Shown piece after piece: positions 1 to 8,811 of a DNA stretch of 64,000 nucleotides. Origin of the DNA: F22 sp963675625 (GTDB lineage Bacteria > Bacteroidota > Bacteroidia > Bacteroidales > Bacteroidaceae); the NCBI GenBank assembly GCA_963675625.1, contig OY776497.1, positions 62,001 to 126,000 on the forward strand. Direction: 5' to 3'. Both the position numbers and the translations under genes were made by a program. Within the stretch, counting starts at the first letter, position 1. The number at the start of each line of letters is the position of its first letter. The notes under the pieces are model-generated. The model did no database searches and was not told where the DNA came from. It saw only the letters and a list, made by a program, of their open reading frames with translations.

Positions 1-699
1 ACGATATCGGTCTTGATTTCTGTGACGAGAACGACGTTCTTGGGATTCGCTATTGTTTTCTTATTGTGTATGTTGTATGGGGTGAGAAGTAAGATGAAGC
101 GAATGAGTAAGGTAAAGCATTATCTATTGTCATTGGCCTTGGTCTTGATTGGTGGGGCTTTGGTGATGGAGTTCTTTCCTTTTATGATCAATATGGTTTC
201 TCAACGCTTCCAAGAGGGGGATATTGGACACCGATTGGGGGCGTATAAGGTAGTGAGCGACCTTGTGTCGGATTATCCTTTTGGTGTGGGGGCTTCTAAT
301 GTATTCCATACGATTAGAATAGAGAATTATCAATCGGTCTTTTTCTTAAGGGATTTTGAGGCACTGGACAATTTCTTTCTAACGAACATAGCTGCTTATG
401 GTGTCTTCTCGTTGGTGTGCTTTGTCTATTATTTTATTCCGTTTCATTATGCGTTGAAGCATGTGGATAGGGCGAAAACTAGAAATATTGTGATCTATCT
501 GTTGGCTTTTGTGATGTTGTCTTTTTCATTCGATATACATCTGTATCCGCATCTGCAATGTTTCTTGATGGTGCTGTTGGCCTATTCGGTTTATAAATAT
601 CAGCCGAAGGATACAGGTGAGATGTTGGAGCAGGTGGATTATGTAGGAACTAATCAATGGAGGAATAATGGGTATGAAAACAGGGATTATCATTCTTAA
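1..699 (+). CDS. O-antigen ligase/polymerase-like membrane protein, 3' part only
   Basis: The reading frame is open from the first base, so the gene starts before the window and only its last 232 codons are visible. The visible part has membrane segments (first ATG at 13, then about residues 10-22, 40-62, 120-145 and 155-190 counted from that ATG) and a hydrophilic loop with the motif RFQEGDIGHRLGAYK followed by PFGVGASN. A long periplasmic loop with this kind of motif between membrane segments is typical of Wzy polymerases and O-antigen ligases, which join lipid-linked glycans at the outer face of the inner membrane. The polar tail overlaps the next gene by 32 bp, so the two are co-transcribed. 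Ligase and polymerase cannot be separated without the 5' part. Confidence 0.7.
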   Translation, partial: TISVLISVTRTTFLGFAIVFLLCMLYGVRSKMKRMSKVKHYLLSLALVLIGGALVMEFFPFMINMVSQRFQEGDIGHRLGAYKVVSDLVSDYPFGVGASNVFHTIRIENYQSVFFLRDFEALDNFFLTNIAAYGVFSLVCFVYYFIPFHYALKHVDRAKTRNIVIYLLAFVMLSFSFDIHLYPHLQCFLMVLLAYSVYKYQPKDTGEMLEQVDYVGTNQWRNNGYENRDYHS

Positions 700-1615
700 C
701 TATAATAATGCGCAAGATACGATGGATTGCGTCGATTCTATTGTGCATCACAATACGGCTGAGGTCGCTATTGTGGTGGTGGATAATGGATCGACCGATC
801 GGTCTGCACAGTATCTCAGGGAGGCTTTGGCGGTGAGGTTTACGCATCTGCATGTGGTCGATGTGATGGAGCATGCTACTGGACAAATGATGCCGCAGGC
901 TTGTACGTTGATACTATCTCCAACCAATGAGGGCTATGCACGGGGGAATAATCTGGGGATCGATTATATGCTTCGCACAACCGGGATAGAGAGTGTGATG
1001 ATTCTTAATAATGACGTGTTGTTTGTGGAGGATATTATTCCGAAGCTGAATTGGGTGTTGTTTATGACCGAATCGGTGGGGATTGTTTCTCCGTTATTGC
1101 TTAAATCGGATAAGCAGACTTTGGATTATAATTGTGCTAGAACGAATCATTCTGTGAGGGAAATATTTGCTGATGTTTTGTTTATGAGAAAAGATCCTTT
1201 CGGTATGGTGAGCAAGATGAAAATAAAGAGGCAGCTGTTGAGGAATAAGCCGAAGGATGAGTTACCGATGTTGTTGCCCATCGAACTGCCATCGGGGGCA
1301 TGTATGGTGTTTAAAAGGGATTTGTTGCTTGATCTGGGTGGATTTGATAGGCATACTTTCTTGTATTTTGAGGAAAATATACTGTACAAAAGAATTGCTC
1401 AAATGCATCTTCAAAATTATATCGTTACAACATTGAAATGTGTGCATCTAGGTGGCAATACGATGGCCAAAATGCCTAGTGTACAGATGCTGGAATATTC
1501 CATGGAGAGTTCGTTTTATTACTTGAAAACATATGAGCGGGTGAATAGGGTATGGCTTATGTTATTCAGATTGCTCATGAGGATAAATATCGGTATACGA
1601 AAATGGTTTACATAA
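668..1615 (+). CDS. Glycosyltransferase family 2 (rhamnosyltransferase-like)
   Basis: A 315-residue cytoplasmic GT-A transferase. The N-terminus has the GT2 start pattern IILNYNNAQDTMDCVDSI, then VVDNGSTD (nucleotide binding), NEGYARGNNLGIDYM, the metal-site region MILNNDV, and FLYFEENILYKRI near residue 235, where the catalytic base region of rhamnosyl-type GT2 enzymes lies. It should add one sugar to the lipid-linked repeat unit; the sugar cannot be read from the sequence. It overlaps the upstream gene by 32 bp. An ATG two codons downstream (674) is an equally plausible start because the conserved beta strand begins right after it. Confidence 0.85.
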   Translation: MGMKTGIIILNYNNAQDTMDCVDSIVHHNTAEVAIVVVDNGSTDRSAQYLREALAVRFTHLHVVDVMEHATGQMMPQACTLILSPTNEGYARGNNLGIDYMLRTTGIESVMILNNDVLFVEDIIPKLNWVLFMTESVGIVSPLLLKSDKQTLDYNCARTNHSVREIFADVLFMRKDPFGMVSKMKIKRQLLRNKPKDELPMLLPIELPSGACMVFKRDLLLDLGGFDRHTFLYFEENILYKRIAQMHLQNYIVTTLKCVHLGGNTMAKMPSVQMLEYSMESSFYYLKTYERVNRVWLMLFRLLMRINIGIRKWFT

Positions 1616-1627
1616 AAATAGAGGAGT

Positions 1628-2782
1628 ATGATTGTATTTAATATGGCATCTACCCAACCGGATATCCACTCTGGAAAGAGGCATGGAGGGGGAATATATG
1701 GGGAAATTGTGTTTAAGCAATTGCTTCATAAAACCAAGCAGGTGATTGCATTGTATGATGATAAGAAATGGATCAATCCTGAGATTGTAGAAGTGTGCCA
1801 CGAAAATGGGGTGACTTTACTCAGTAATCGTGGTATGACGTTTGAAAAGCTGATGAAGGACTATGGTTGTCGGTTATTTTACTCGCCTGTGCCTAATTGT
1901 TTCTTGCCAGACTTTGAGACGACTCATTGTCCTATTATCATGACTATTCATGGCCTGAGGGATTTTGAATTGCCATTGGATTGGTATGAGTTGCTATATA
2001 AAAAGTCATTGAGACAAATGGCTAAGTTCTGGAAAAAGGTGCTGATAGATCGTTGGAATACGCATAGCGCGAAACTGCAACAGGCGCAGATGTTGACCCG
2101 AGATAATCTGAAATTTGTGACGATTTCTAATCACTCGAAATACTCGTTTGGTGCGGTCTTTCCGATGATTGACTATCAAAGGATACAGGTTTTTGCGAGT
2201 CCGAGTACTTTGACGTGGACGATGTGTGATAGGGAACTTGATGCTGAGAAGGAGCCGTTCTTTCTACTGGTAAGTGGTAATCGCTGGGAGAAAAACAATC
2301 TGCGGGCTATTATGGCTTTAGATAAGTTGATGTGTGAGGGCAAGCTTAATGGGTATCGTGTGGTGGTCACTGGCGTGCAAGAGGATGGGTATTACTATAG
2401 GATCAAGAATAAAGAGTTATTTGAATTTCTAGGGTATGTGGATGATCAGGAACTGAATGAGTTGTACAAGAGGGCTTATTGCTTTGTATATCCCACTCTC
2501 AATGAGGGGTTTGGTTATCCTCCATTGGAGGCTATGCACGCTGGTACCCCGGTACTGGCTTCGGCGTTTTCATCGGTGTCTGAGGTGTGTGCGGATGCGG
2601 TGATTTATTTCAATCCATTCTCTATACTTGAGATTCAAAATAGGCTCTTGATGATTTTGAACGAAAAAGTGTATCATGAGTACCAACACAGAGGATATAG
2701 ACAGTTTGATATCATAAAAAGAAAACAAGATGAAGATTTGGACCTTTTGGTAGAGTATATTATCAAGGAGGCTGGCGTATGA
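1628..2782 (+). CDS. Glycosyltransferase family 4 (GT-B fold)
   Basis: A 384-residue protein with the two-domain GT-B layout. The C-terminal half carries LLVSGNRWEKNN (start of the donor-binding domain), then FLGYVDDQELNELYKRA and PTLNEGFGYPPLEAMHAG, the E-x7-E-type donor site of GT4 enzymes. It likely transfers a sugar from a nucleotide donor to the growing glycan at the cytoplasmic membrane. It starts 12 nt after the GT2 gene and its stop overlaps the next start by 4 bp, so it lies inside one operon. Donor and acceptor are unknown. Confidence 0.85.
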   Translation: MIVFNMASTQPDIHSGKRHGGGIYGEIVFKQLLHKTKQVIALYDDKKWINPEIVEVCHENGVTLLSNRGMTFEKLMKDYGCRLFYSPVPNCFLPDFETTHCPIIMTIHGLRDFELPLDWYELLYKKSLRQMAKFWKKVLIDRWNTHSAKLQQAQMLTRDNLKFVTISNHSKYSFGAVFPMIDYQRIQVFASPSTLTWTMCDRELDAEKEPFFLLVSGNRWEKNNLRAIMALDKLMCEGKLNGYRVVVTGVQEDGYYYRIKNKELFEFLGYVDDQELNELYKRAYCFVYPTLNEGFGYPPLEAMHAGTPVLASAFSSVSEVCADAVIYFNPFSILEIQNRLLMILNEKVYHEYQHRGYRQFDIIKRKQDEDLDLLVEYIIKEAGV

Positions 2783-3888
2783 GAAAGACAGGCACAATCT
2801 ATTTTTATGGAGCTTTAGCGCGTAAAGGTGAGTTACCCCTTGGTGGAGGCCAGGTGGGCAATGCGAAGACGATGAAGTTGTATAGACGTTTGGGATGGCA
2901 CGTACGGGCTATTCCCAAGTACTTTACTCCCAAGAATAGATGGTTGTTGCCTGTCATTGTCTTACTGAATTATATGAAGTTTGTGTGGGTGCTATTGGTT
3001 GGCAGACGCAAACGAGCTTTGGTGCATATAGCTGGGTTTTATGGACTTGTGGTCTATCATGAATGGCTGCTGGTGGGTACGAGCAAGCTATTGGGGTATA
3101 CAACCATCTACGAGATGCGGGGCGGTGGTGCCAATGGGTATTACGAGCAATATAGTGCTGTGTATCGTGCTGTGTTCAGGCAGACGATACGCTGGGCTGA
3201 TTATATTTTTACGCAGGGAAAAGAGAATATACCGTTAATCAATAGTTGTGGGAACACTCCAGTATATTATCATCCCAATTATATAGAGGTGGAGCATATG
3301 GCTTATGTGCAAAGTAAGGTGTTGCATAATACAATACACTTGGTGTATTTCGGACGCTTGTTTGCCGAAAAGCGTATCGATCTTATTGTGGAAACGACAT
3401 ACTCCTTGAAGGAATGGGGGTATCCTGTGACGTTGGACTTGATTGGTGAGTTTGAATCGAAGGTCTTTGAGCAGGAGATTCGTGAGTTGATCGAGGAACT
3501 TAGTCTGGAAGAGCTTGTTGTCATCCGACCTAAATGTGTGCAGGATGAATTGTGGAGGATATTGCAAAAAATGCATTTCTTTCTATTCCCCAGTGAAACG
3601 CCTAAAGAGGGACAATCGAATGCGTTGACGGAGGCTATGGCATGGGGTGTTGTACCTGTTGCGGCGAATGTAGGTTTTACGAAGTCTTTAGTGGGGCGCA
3701 ATGAGTTGGTACTTGATGTCTACACTCCTCAACTCGCAGCAAAAATAGTGGGAGAGATCGTGGAGCAAAACAAATGGAGCGAGTATGCTCAGTATGTATC
3801 GCAGCGTATTAATGCTGAATTTTCTGAGGAGGTGCAGTTGAAGAGACTAGAAGAGTGTATACATAGAATGATGCAAACAAAGATATGA
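2779..3888 (+). CDS. Glycosyltransferase family 4 (GT-B fold)
   Basis: A 369-residue GT4-type protein. The N-domain begins TIYFYGALARKGELPLGGGQ, with a Gly-rich acceptor-side loop. The C-domain has LVYFGRLFAEKRIDLIVE and FPSETPKEGQSNALTEAMAWG, the usual E-x7-E donor site. The start overlaps the preceding stop by 4 bp and its end overlaps the next start by 4 bp, which indicates translational coupling in the polysaccharide operon. A hydrophobic stretch near residues 50-75 may place it against the membrane. The transferred sugar is not known. Confidence 0.83.
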   Translation: MRKTGTIYFYGALARKGELPLGGGQVGNAKTMKLYRRLGWHVRAIPKYFTPKNRWLLPVIVLLNYMKFVWVLLVGRRKRALVHIAGFYGLVVYHEWLLVGTSKLLGYTTIYEMRGGGANGYYEQYSAVYRAVFRQTIRWADYIFTQGKENIPLINSCGNTPVYYHPNYIEVEHMAYVQSKVLHNTIHLVYFGRLFAEKRIDLIVETTYSLKEWGYPVTLDLIGEFESKVFEQEIRELIEELSLEELVVIRPKCVQDELWRILQKMHFFLFPSETPKEGQSNALTEAMAWGVVPVAANVGFTKSLVGRNELVLDVYTPQLAAKIVGEIVEQNKWSEYAQYVSQRINAEFSEEVQLKRLEECIHRMMQTKI

Positions 3889-5123
3889 AGATTTTAATTA
3901 GTGCATATGCTTGTTCCCCATACAAGGGGTCTGAGCCAGGGATGGCTTGGCATTGGTGTAAAGAGCTGGCGAAATACTGTGAATTGTATATCATCACTGA
4001 AGAGGAATTCCGTGAGGATATCATGTATGAAGTATCTCGCTTGCCTCAAGGGGGAAATATGCATTTCTATTTTAATCCTGTGCCTGAGAAGGTGCGGAAA
4101 ATGTGCTGGAATCAAGGAGATTGGCGGTTCTATATTTACTATAAACAATGGCAAAAGAGGACACTGGCTATCGCTAAGGATATTTGCAGTCGGGTAGATA
4201 TTGATGTGTTGCATCAGTTGAATATGATCGGGTTTAGGGAACCAGGGTATCTGTGGAAAATCAAGGATATACCTTTGGTTTGGGGACCGGTGGGTTGTAC
4301 TGCTTTCTTTCCTTTTGCTTATCTAAAGGGTATGTCTTGGAAAGATGCTGCGTTTATCTTATTGAAGGTGGGTATCACACGGGGACAGATGTTGATGGGG
4401 CGTCGGTTGAGAAAAATGAAGAGACGTGCACAGACTGTGATAACTGCGTCATCTGTTATTCAGGTATCTTTTAATCAGTATATGGGGGTGTCTTCTATAA
4501 TGATCAACGAAACAGGATGTAGTATGACCGATGATCAGGTAGAGACTCAAAGAGAAAGTGATGAGATGCACTTGTTGTGGGTGGGGAGAAATCTGGCTAC
4601 CAAGAGATTGGATATTGCGATGCAAACTGTGGCCCAACTACAAGAGAAACAGCAGGTGAAGTTGCATATAGTGGGTGGCGGTTTTACTGAAGCTGATCGC
4701 TTACTCGCTCAACGACTCGGCATAGGTGACAACTGTATCTTTCATGGGTTAATATCTCATGATGAGGTGCAACAATTGATGAGAAAATGTGATTTGTTTT
4801 TCTTTACTAGTTTGGTTGAAGGAACCCCACACGTTGTGTTGGAAGCTATTTCCAATCATGTACCTATTTTGTGTTTTGATACTTGTGGACAAGGGGATAT
4901 TGTAACGGATAAGGTCGGTTTTAAAATTCCACTTTCCTCTCCTGAAGAATCGGTGAGACAATTTGCCTCCATCATTGATAGGGTGATGGATAATAAGACC
5001 ATTTTAGACCAGTTTAAGCCTTTCTTTAAGGAAAAACAGAAGAAACATACTTGGGAGAAAAGGGCTGAGAATATGCTCACTATTTACGAGTCTGTTGTTA
5101 AAATGCGACAAAAAGTTGATTAA
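3885..5123 (+). CDS. Glycosyltransferase family 4 (GT-B fold)
   Basis: A 412-residue GT4-type protein beginning MKILISAYACSPYKGSEPG, a pattern common in capsule and O-antigen GT4 enzymes of Bacteroidota. The donor domain shows LLWVGRNLATKRLDIAM, HIVGGG and FFFTSLVEGTPHVVLEAIS (E-x7-E). It is the last gene of the first translationally coupled block (668-5123). A new promoter follows in the gap downstream. Role in the repeat-unit pathway is inferred from context. Confidence 0.85.
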   Translation: MKILISAYACSPYKGSEPGMAWHWCKELAKYCELYIITEEEFREDIMYEVSRLPQGGNMHFYFNPVPEKVRKMCWNQGDWRFYIYYKQWQKRTLAIAKDICSRVDIDVLHQLNMIGFREPGYLWKIKDIPLVWGPVGCTAFFPFAYLKGMSWKDAAFILLKVGITRGQMLMGRRLRKMKRRAQTVITASSVIQVSFNQYMGVSSIMINETGCSMTDDQVETQRESDEMHLLWVGRNLATKRLDIAMQTVAQLQEKQQVKLHIVGGGFTEADRLLAQRLGIGDNCIFHGLISHDEVQQLMRKCDLFFFTSLVEGTPHVVLEAISNHVPILCFDTCGQGDIVTDKVGFKIPLSSPEESVRQFASIIDRVMDNKTILDQFKPFFKEKQKKHTWEKRAENMLTIYESVVKMRQKVD

Positions 5124-5158
5124 AACACGCTTGGTAAGTAAATAAACATTACAAATGT

Positions 5159-5190
5159 TTTGTTTTATTAATTTCAAATTTCTATATTTG
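5159..5190 (+). promoter_or_regulatory. Bacteroidota-type promoter upstream of the GT26 gene
   Basis: A -33 TTTG at 5159-5162 and a -7 box TATATTTG at 5183-5190 are separated by 20 nt, matching the primary sigma factor consensus of this phylum. It lies about 54 nt before the GT26 start, so the second half of the polysaccharide cluster can be transcribed on its own. Confidence 0.7.
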
Positions 5191-5243
5191 TTCGTATACA
5201 AAACACTACTATTAAAAAAACTTGCTAACTAACGATCGGAAAT

Positions 5244-5972
5244 ATGATAAAAATGTTTGGAGTGTATTTCGATTTCTCTATTGCATCTATTAAAGAGAAA
5301 ATAAACACGCTGTTGACAGAAAAGCAGCGAGCGGCTATTGGTGTGGTCGATGCAACGATTCTATCCATTACACATACAAACGAGGACTACAAGCAAATTA
5401 TTAATGAATCGTATTTAAATGTATGTGATGGATCTACTATTGCTAAAGTTGCAGGTTTGATACACCACAAAAAATATGAACACTATACTGGATCTGATTT
5501 ATTTGAGGAGTATGTCAACAAACCATACAAACAGGTATTCATAGGTAATACTCCAATAAATCACGCTATGATTGCTAAAAAATTACGGAAACAAAACGTC
5601 AATTTATCGTACTATCTTTTCATTCCACTACCGTTTATGGAGGTCGAGAAATTTGACTATGATCATATCGCTAAAGAGATCAATCAGTTTCAAGCGGATA
5701 TAATATGGGTGTCTCTGGGAGCTCCTAAACAGGAGTATTTTATGCACTACTTGCTGCCCAAACTGATACAAGGGGTGGTTATCCCAGTGGGAGCTGCTTT
5801 TAATTTTTATTCTGAAGATGAGAATATCACAAGAGCACCAAAATGGATGAGAAGACACAGCCTAGAATGGCTACACAGACTGTACGTAGAACCACAAAAA
5901 CAAGCAAAGAGATTAGTAAAAATATTTTGGGCTTATCCCCAATTGATTTGGACCGAATGGGTCAAATCGTGA
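5244..5972 (+). CDS. WecG/TagA/CpsF-family glycosyltransferase (GT26)
   Basis: A 242-residue protein of usual family length. It shows the GT26 signatures DGSTIAKVAG near residue 57, VSLGAPKQEYFMHYLLPKL near residue 156, and the C-terminal tail APKWMRRHSLEWLHRLYVEP that anchors these enzymes at the membrane. Family members add the second sugar, often an N-acetylmannosamine-type residue, to undecaprenyl-diphosphate-linked HexNAc. The WecA-type transferase encoded next would make that acceptor, so the pair fits one pathway. It has its own promoter at 5159-5190. Confidence 0.88.
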   Translation: MIKMFGVYFDFSIASIKEKINTLLTEKQRAAIGVVDATILSITHTNEDYKQIINESYLNVCDGSTIAKVAGLIHHKKYEHYTGSDLFEEYVNKPYKQVFIGNTPINHAMIAKKLRKQNVNLSYYLFIPLPFMEVEKFDYDHIAKEINQFQADIIWVSLGAPKQEYFMHYLLPKLIQGVVIPVGAAFNFYSEDENITRAPKWMRRHSLEWLHRLYVEPQKQAKRLVKIFWAYPQLIWTEWVKS

Positions 5973-6010
5973 TGTGAATATGATGTGTGAATTGATTTAA
6001 TAGATATGCT

Positions 6011-7258
6011 ATGATTATTTTCCTATACTTACTCTTAGCCCTAGTCTTGAGTACGGTACTTGGAAGTATAGCTATACCTCAGATTATACGGATTGCGTTT
6101 CAAAAAAAACTGTTTGATATCCCGAATGCGCGAAAGGTGCATAGTGAAATCATCCCAAGATTGGGAGGATTGGCATTTGCACCCACAGTGATGATGATAT
6201 TGGGATTGATTACTGCATCGGATGAATTACTGGGATTCCATGTTTTGGAACGAAATCTAGATAGTGCTGCGGTTACGTTGTCTATGGGACTTTCTGCTGG
6301 CTTTATGCTGTATGCATTGGGTGCTATGGATGATTTGGTCGGTATCAGCTATAGAGGTAAATTTGTTATCCAAGTATTGGTGGCTGCCATGATGGTGAGC
6401 TCGGGTATATGCCTAGACAGTTTGCATGGACTGTTCGGGGTATACGGCATACCATGGTTTGTTGGTGCCCCTTTATCAGTTTTAGTGATTGTTTACATGA
6501 TCAATGCGATGAACTTAATTGATGGCATTGATGGGCTATGTTCGGGACTATCTATGGTGGCGAGTGTCACTTTCTTGGGGTTCTTTATCTTTATGCAAGC
6601 TTGGATGGTAGCATTGATTACAGCTACTGTTGTGGGGGTGCTTATTCCGTTCTTTTATCTCAATCTGTGGGGTACTTTTGTCAAGAAAAGAAGAATATTT
6701 ATGGGGGATACTGGATCGCTCTCTATGGGCTTGCTTTTGGCAATCATGGCGATCAAGTTGTCGGCTAGTCCAGAGCCCACTGAAAGACAAGTCACAATCA
6801 ACATCGTACAAGCATTTAGCCTAGTGATGGTACCCTTTATGGATGTCATTTGGGTTATGGGTACGAGGGTATATCAAGGCAAAGGACTTTTTGTTCCAGA
6901 TAGGAACCATATACATCATAAATTTATGCGCATTGGCTTGAGACCAAGAGTGGCGTTGGTCTCTATTTTGACTTTGCAATTATTATTTGTAGGGATGACG
7001 TATATATTGTCTGTGCATCTAAATATTAATATGGTGTTTGCCATAGATATGGGAGCATGGGTCGTTTTACATATTGTCTTGGCCATTCTGATAAAAAGAC
7101 GTGAGTCTGAAGAAGTCGAGACAAAACAAGTTTTGGAAAAAGATCATATGAGATATGATATGAAACAAATGATCTCTATGTCCTATAAAAAGAAAAATGA
7201 TGCTGCATTAAGCACAGATAAAAACCATTATCACAATAAAAAGGAGGATAGGATATGA
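6011..7258 (+). CDS. WecA-type undecaprenyl-phosphate HexNAc-1-phosphate transferase
   Basis: A 415-residue polytopic membrane protein of the MraY/WecA family, which loads a HexNAc-1-phosphate onto undecaprenyl phosphate and so starts glycan assembly. Visible motifs: GAMDDLVGISYRGK (the DDxx acidic loop), NAMNLIDGIDGL, FMGDTGSLSMG, and the His loop PDRNHIHHKFMRIG. About ten membrane segments are predicted by eye. The last ~60 residues form a charged cytoplasmic tail (SEEVETKQVLEKDHMR...), longer than in short WecA proteins. Its stop overlaps the start of the aminotransferase gene by 4 bp. Donor sugar is not determined. Confidence 0.87.
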   Translation: MIIFLYLLLALVLSTVLGSIAIPQIIRIAFQKKLFDIPNARKVHSEIIPRLGGLAFAPTVMMILGLITASDELLGFHVLERNLDSAAVTLSMGLSAGFMLYALGAMDDLVGISYRGKFVIQVLVAAMMVSSGICLDSLHGLFGVYGIPWFVGAPLSVLVIVYMINAMNLIDGIDGLCSGLSMVASVTFLGFFIFMQAWMVALITATVVGVLIPFFYLNLWGTFVKKRRIFMGDTGSLSMGLLLAIMAIKLSASPEPTERQVTINIVQAFSLVMVPFMDVIWVMGTRVYQGKGLFVPDRNHIHHKFMRIGLRPRVALVSILTLQLLFVGMTYILSVHLNINMVFAIDMGAWVVLHIVLAILIKRRESEEVETKQVLEKDHMRYDMKQMISMSYKKKNDAALSTDKNHYHNKKEDRI

Positions 7259-8385
7259 AGTGTAAGAAAAATATTTATGTGACGTCTCCATTGATGCCTG
7301 ATTTGGAAGATTTTCACGAAGTTCTAAAAGATATATGGGATAGAGAATGGTTGACAAACAACGGGTACTACCATCGTAAATTTGAAAAGAAAATCACGAA
7401 ATATCTAGGTGTAGACTATTTAAGTGTATTTACCAATGGTACGTTGCCTTTGATTACGGCTATTCAAGCACTGAAACTTTCTGGCGAAGTGATCACAACT
7501 CCATTTAGCTTTGTGGCCACTACGCATGCTTTGTGGTGGAATGGTATTACGCCTGTATTTGTGGACATTGATCCTGTGACATGCAATATAGACCCTGATA
7601 GAATAGAGGCTGCAATTACTCCAAGAACAACAGCTATTATGCCTGTGCACGTATATGGAATGCCTTGCGATACTAAGCGCATTCAAGCTATTGCTGATAA
7701 ATATGGCTTGAAGGTGATTTATGATGCAGCACATGCGTTTGGGGTAACTGTCGATGGTCGATCTATATTGCTTGAGGGAGATATGTCGACATTGAGTTTT
7801 CATGCTACAAAAGTCTTCAATACGATAGAAGGAGGGGCACTGGTGGTCGGTAGCGAATCGACGAAGAAACGTGTTGATTATCTGAAAAATTTTGGTTTTG
7901 CTGATGAAGTGACTGTGGTGGCTCCTGGCATCAATAGTAAGATGGATGAGGTGCGTGCGGCATACGGACTTTTGAATCTTAAATTGGTGGCTAAGGCGAT
8001 AGCTAGAAGAAAAGAAATAGCACGGCAGTACAGGGACGTTTTGTCTACTATACCTGGCATTCGTTATATGGATGATATGCCTGGAGTAGCACACAATTAT
8101 TCTTATTTCCCGATTTTTATTGATGAAGAGGTTTTGGGAATTAGTCGTGATGACTTGTACTTTAGAATGCGCGAAGAGGGTGTTTTTGGTAGGCGATATT
8201 TTTATCCATTGATTAGTGAATTTATTGATTATAAAGGCTTACCATCTAGTGATCCTGTCAATTTGCCTGTGGCCAATAAGATAGCAGATTCTGTTATCTG
8301 TCTTCCTATTTATGCGGACTTAGACGATAAGAAGCTTAAACGAGTGTTGAATACCTTACTCAAGCAACTGCCTGCGAAGGACTAA
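7255..8385 (+). CDS. DegT/DnrJ/EryC1/StrS-family sugar aminotransferase
   Basis: A 376-residue PLP-dependent enzyme of fold type I that aminates a nucleotide-linked ketosugar. The PLP lysine lies at residue 186 in SFHATKVFNTIEGG. IYDAAHAFGV supplies the PLP-ring Asp. FTNGTLPLITAI near residue 60 is the phosphate-binding region. Its start overlaps the WecA-type gene by 4 bp, so amino-sugar formation and glycan initiation are coupled. It closes the first polysaccharide block; no nucleotide-sugar dehydratase is present in the window. Confidence 0.88.
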   Translation: MKCKKNIYVTSPLMPDLEDFHEVLKDIWDREWLTNNGYYHRKFEKKITKYLGVDYLSVFTNGTLPLITAIQALKLSGEVITTPFSFVATTHALWWNGITPVFVDIDPVTCNIDPDRIEAAITPRTTAIMPVHVYGMPCDTKRIQAIADKYGLKVIYDAAHAFGVTVDGRSILLEGDMSTLSFHATKVFNTIEGGALVVGSESTKKRVDYLKNFGFADEVTVVAPGINSKMDEVRAAYGLLNLKLVAKAIARRKEIARQYRDVLSTIPGIRYMDDMPGVAHNYSYFPIFIDEEVLGISRDDLYFRMREEGVFGRRYFYPLISEFIDYKGLPSSDPVNLPVANKIADSVICLPIYADLDDKKLKRVLNTLLKQLPAKD

Positions 8386-8408
8386 GCAATATAAAAAGTA
8401 AAAAATTA

Positions 8409-8438
8409 TTTGTTATTCAATAGATATATGTATCTTTG
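8409..8438 (+). promoter_or_regulatory. Promoter of the cobalamin-riboswitch transcript
   Basis: TTTG at 8409-8412 and TATCTTTG at 8431-8438 are 18 nt apart. The expected transcription start falls just before the first riboswitch helix at about 8449. Confidence 0.65.
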
Positions 8439-8448
8439 TGCCAATTTT

Positions 8449-8637
8449 GGTGCTTTTATAGCCTAACAGGGAATACCGTGTAAACCGGTAACAGTGCCCG
8501 CTGCTGTAAAATTCAGCTTGCTTGTCAAGCAGCACTTTGTCATAAACCACTGTGTTTTAGTTGATTGTACTCTGTGGAGAGTAAGGTCGACGAATATGGG
8601 AAGGAGACAAAGGGTGAATTGAGTCAGAATACCTGCC
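8449..8637 (+). ncRNA. Cobalamin (adenosylcobalamin-class) riboswitch
   Basis: The conserved core is readable: GGGAATACCGTG, AAACCGGTAACAGTGCCCGC with GCTGTAA directly after it, and the 3' B12 box GTCAGAATACCTGCC at 8623-8637, with variable helices between. The RNA binds a B12 coenzyme and normally represses the downstream gene. The leader goes on for about 170 nt to the lipoprotein start and contains a sequence complementary to the B12 box (8692-8699). Confidence 0.92.
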
Positions 8638-8684
8638 AAATGAATCATTAATCAAACAGCCTACGGGAAAATGGGTGTCGTGAT

Positions 8685-8709
8685 TCTTGGAGCAGGTATC
8701 TTCTAGGCT
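8685..8709 (+). promoter_or_regulatory. Probable riboswitch expression platform (anti-B12-box)
   Basis: GCAGGTAT at 8692-8699 is the exact reverse complement of ATACCTGC (8629-8636) inside the B12 box. The same bases also sit in a local hairpin GGAGC...GCTCC. Two competing folds of this kind are what a ligand-controlled switch needs. This is seen in the bases; the switching itself is inferred. Confidence 0.5.
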
Positions 8710-8811
8710 CCTCATGACTGTTTATTATTGATTTTAGGGACGATAAAAAAGATGGATAGGTATCATTAGTATATCTGTCTCGATTATTTATTATACTAAA
8801 ATGACAAAACA

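Noticed and set aside
7420..8094. 224-codon minus-strand frame
   Set aside because: It is antisense to the well-supported DegT aminotransferase gene; Cys/His/Arg-rich shadow composition.
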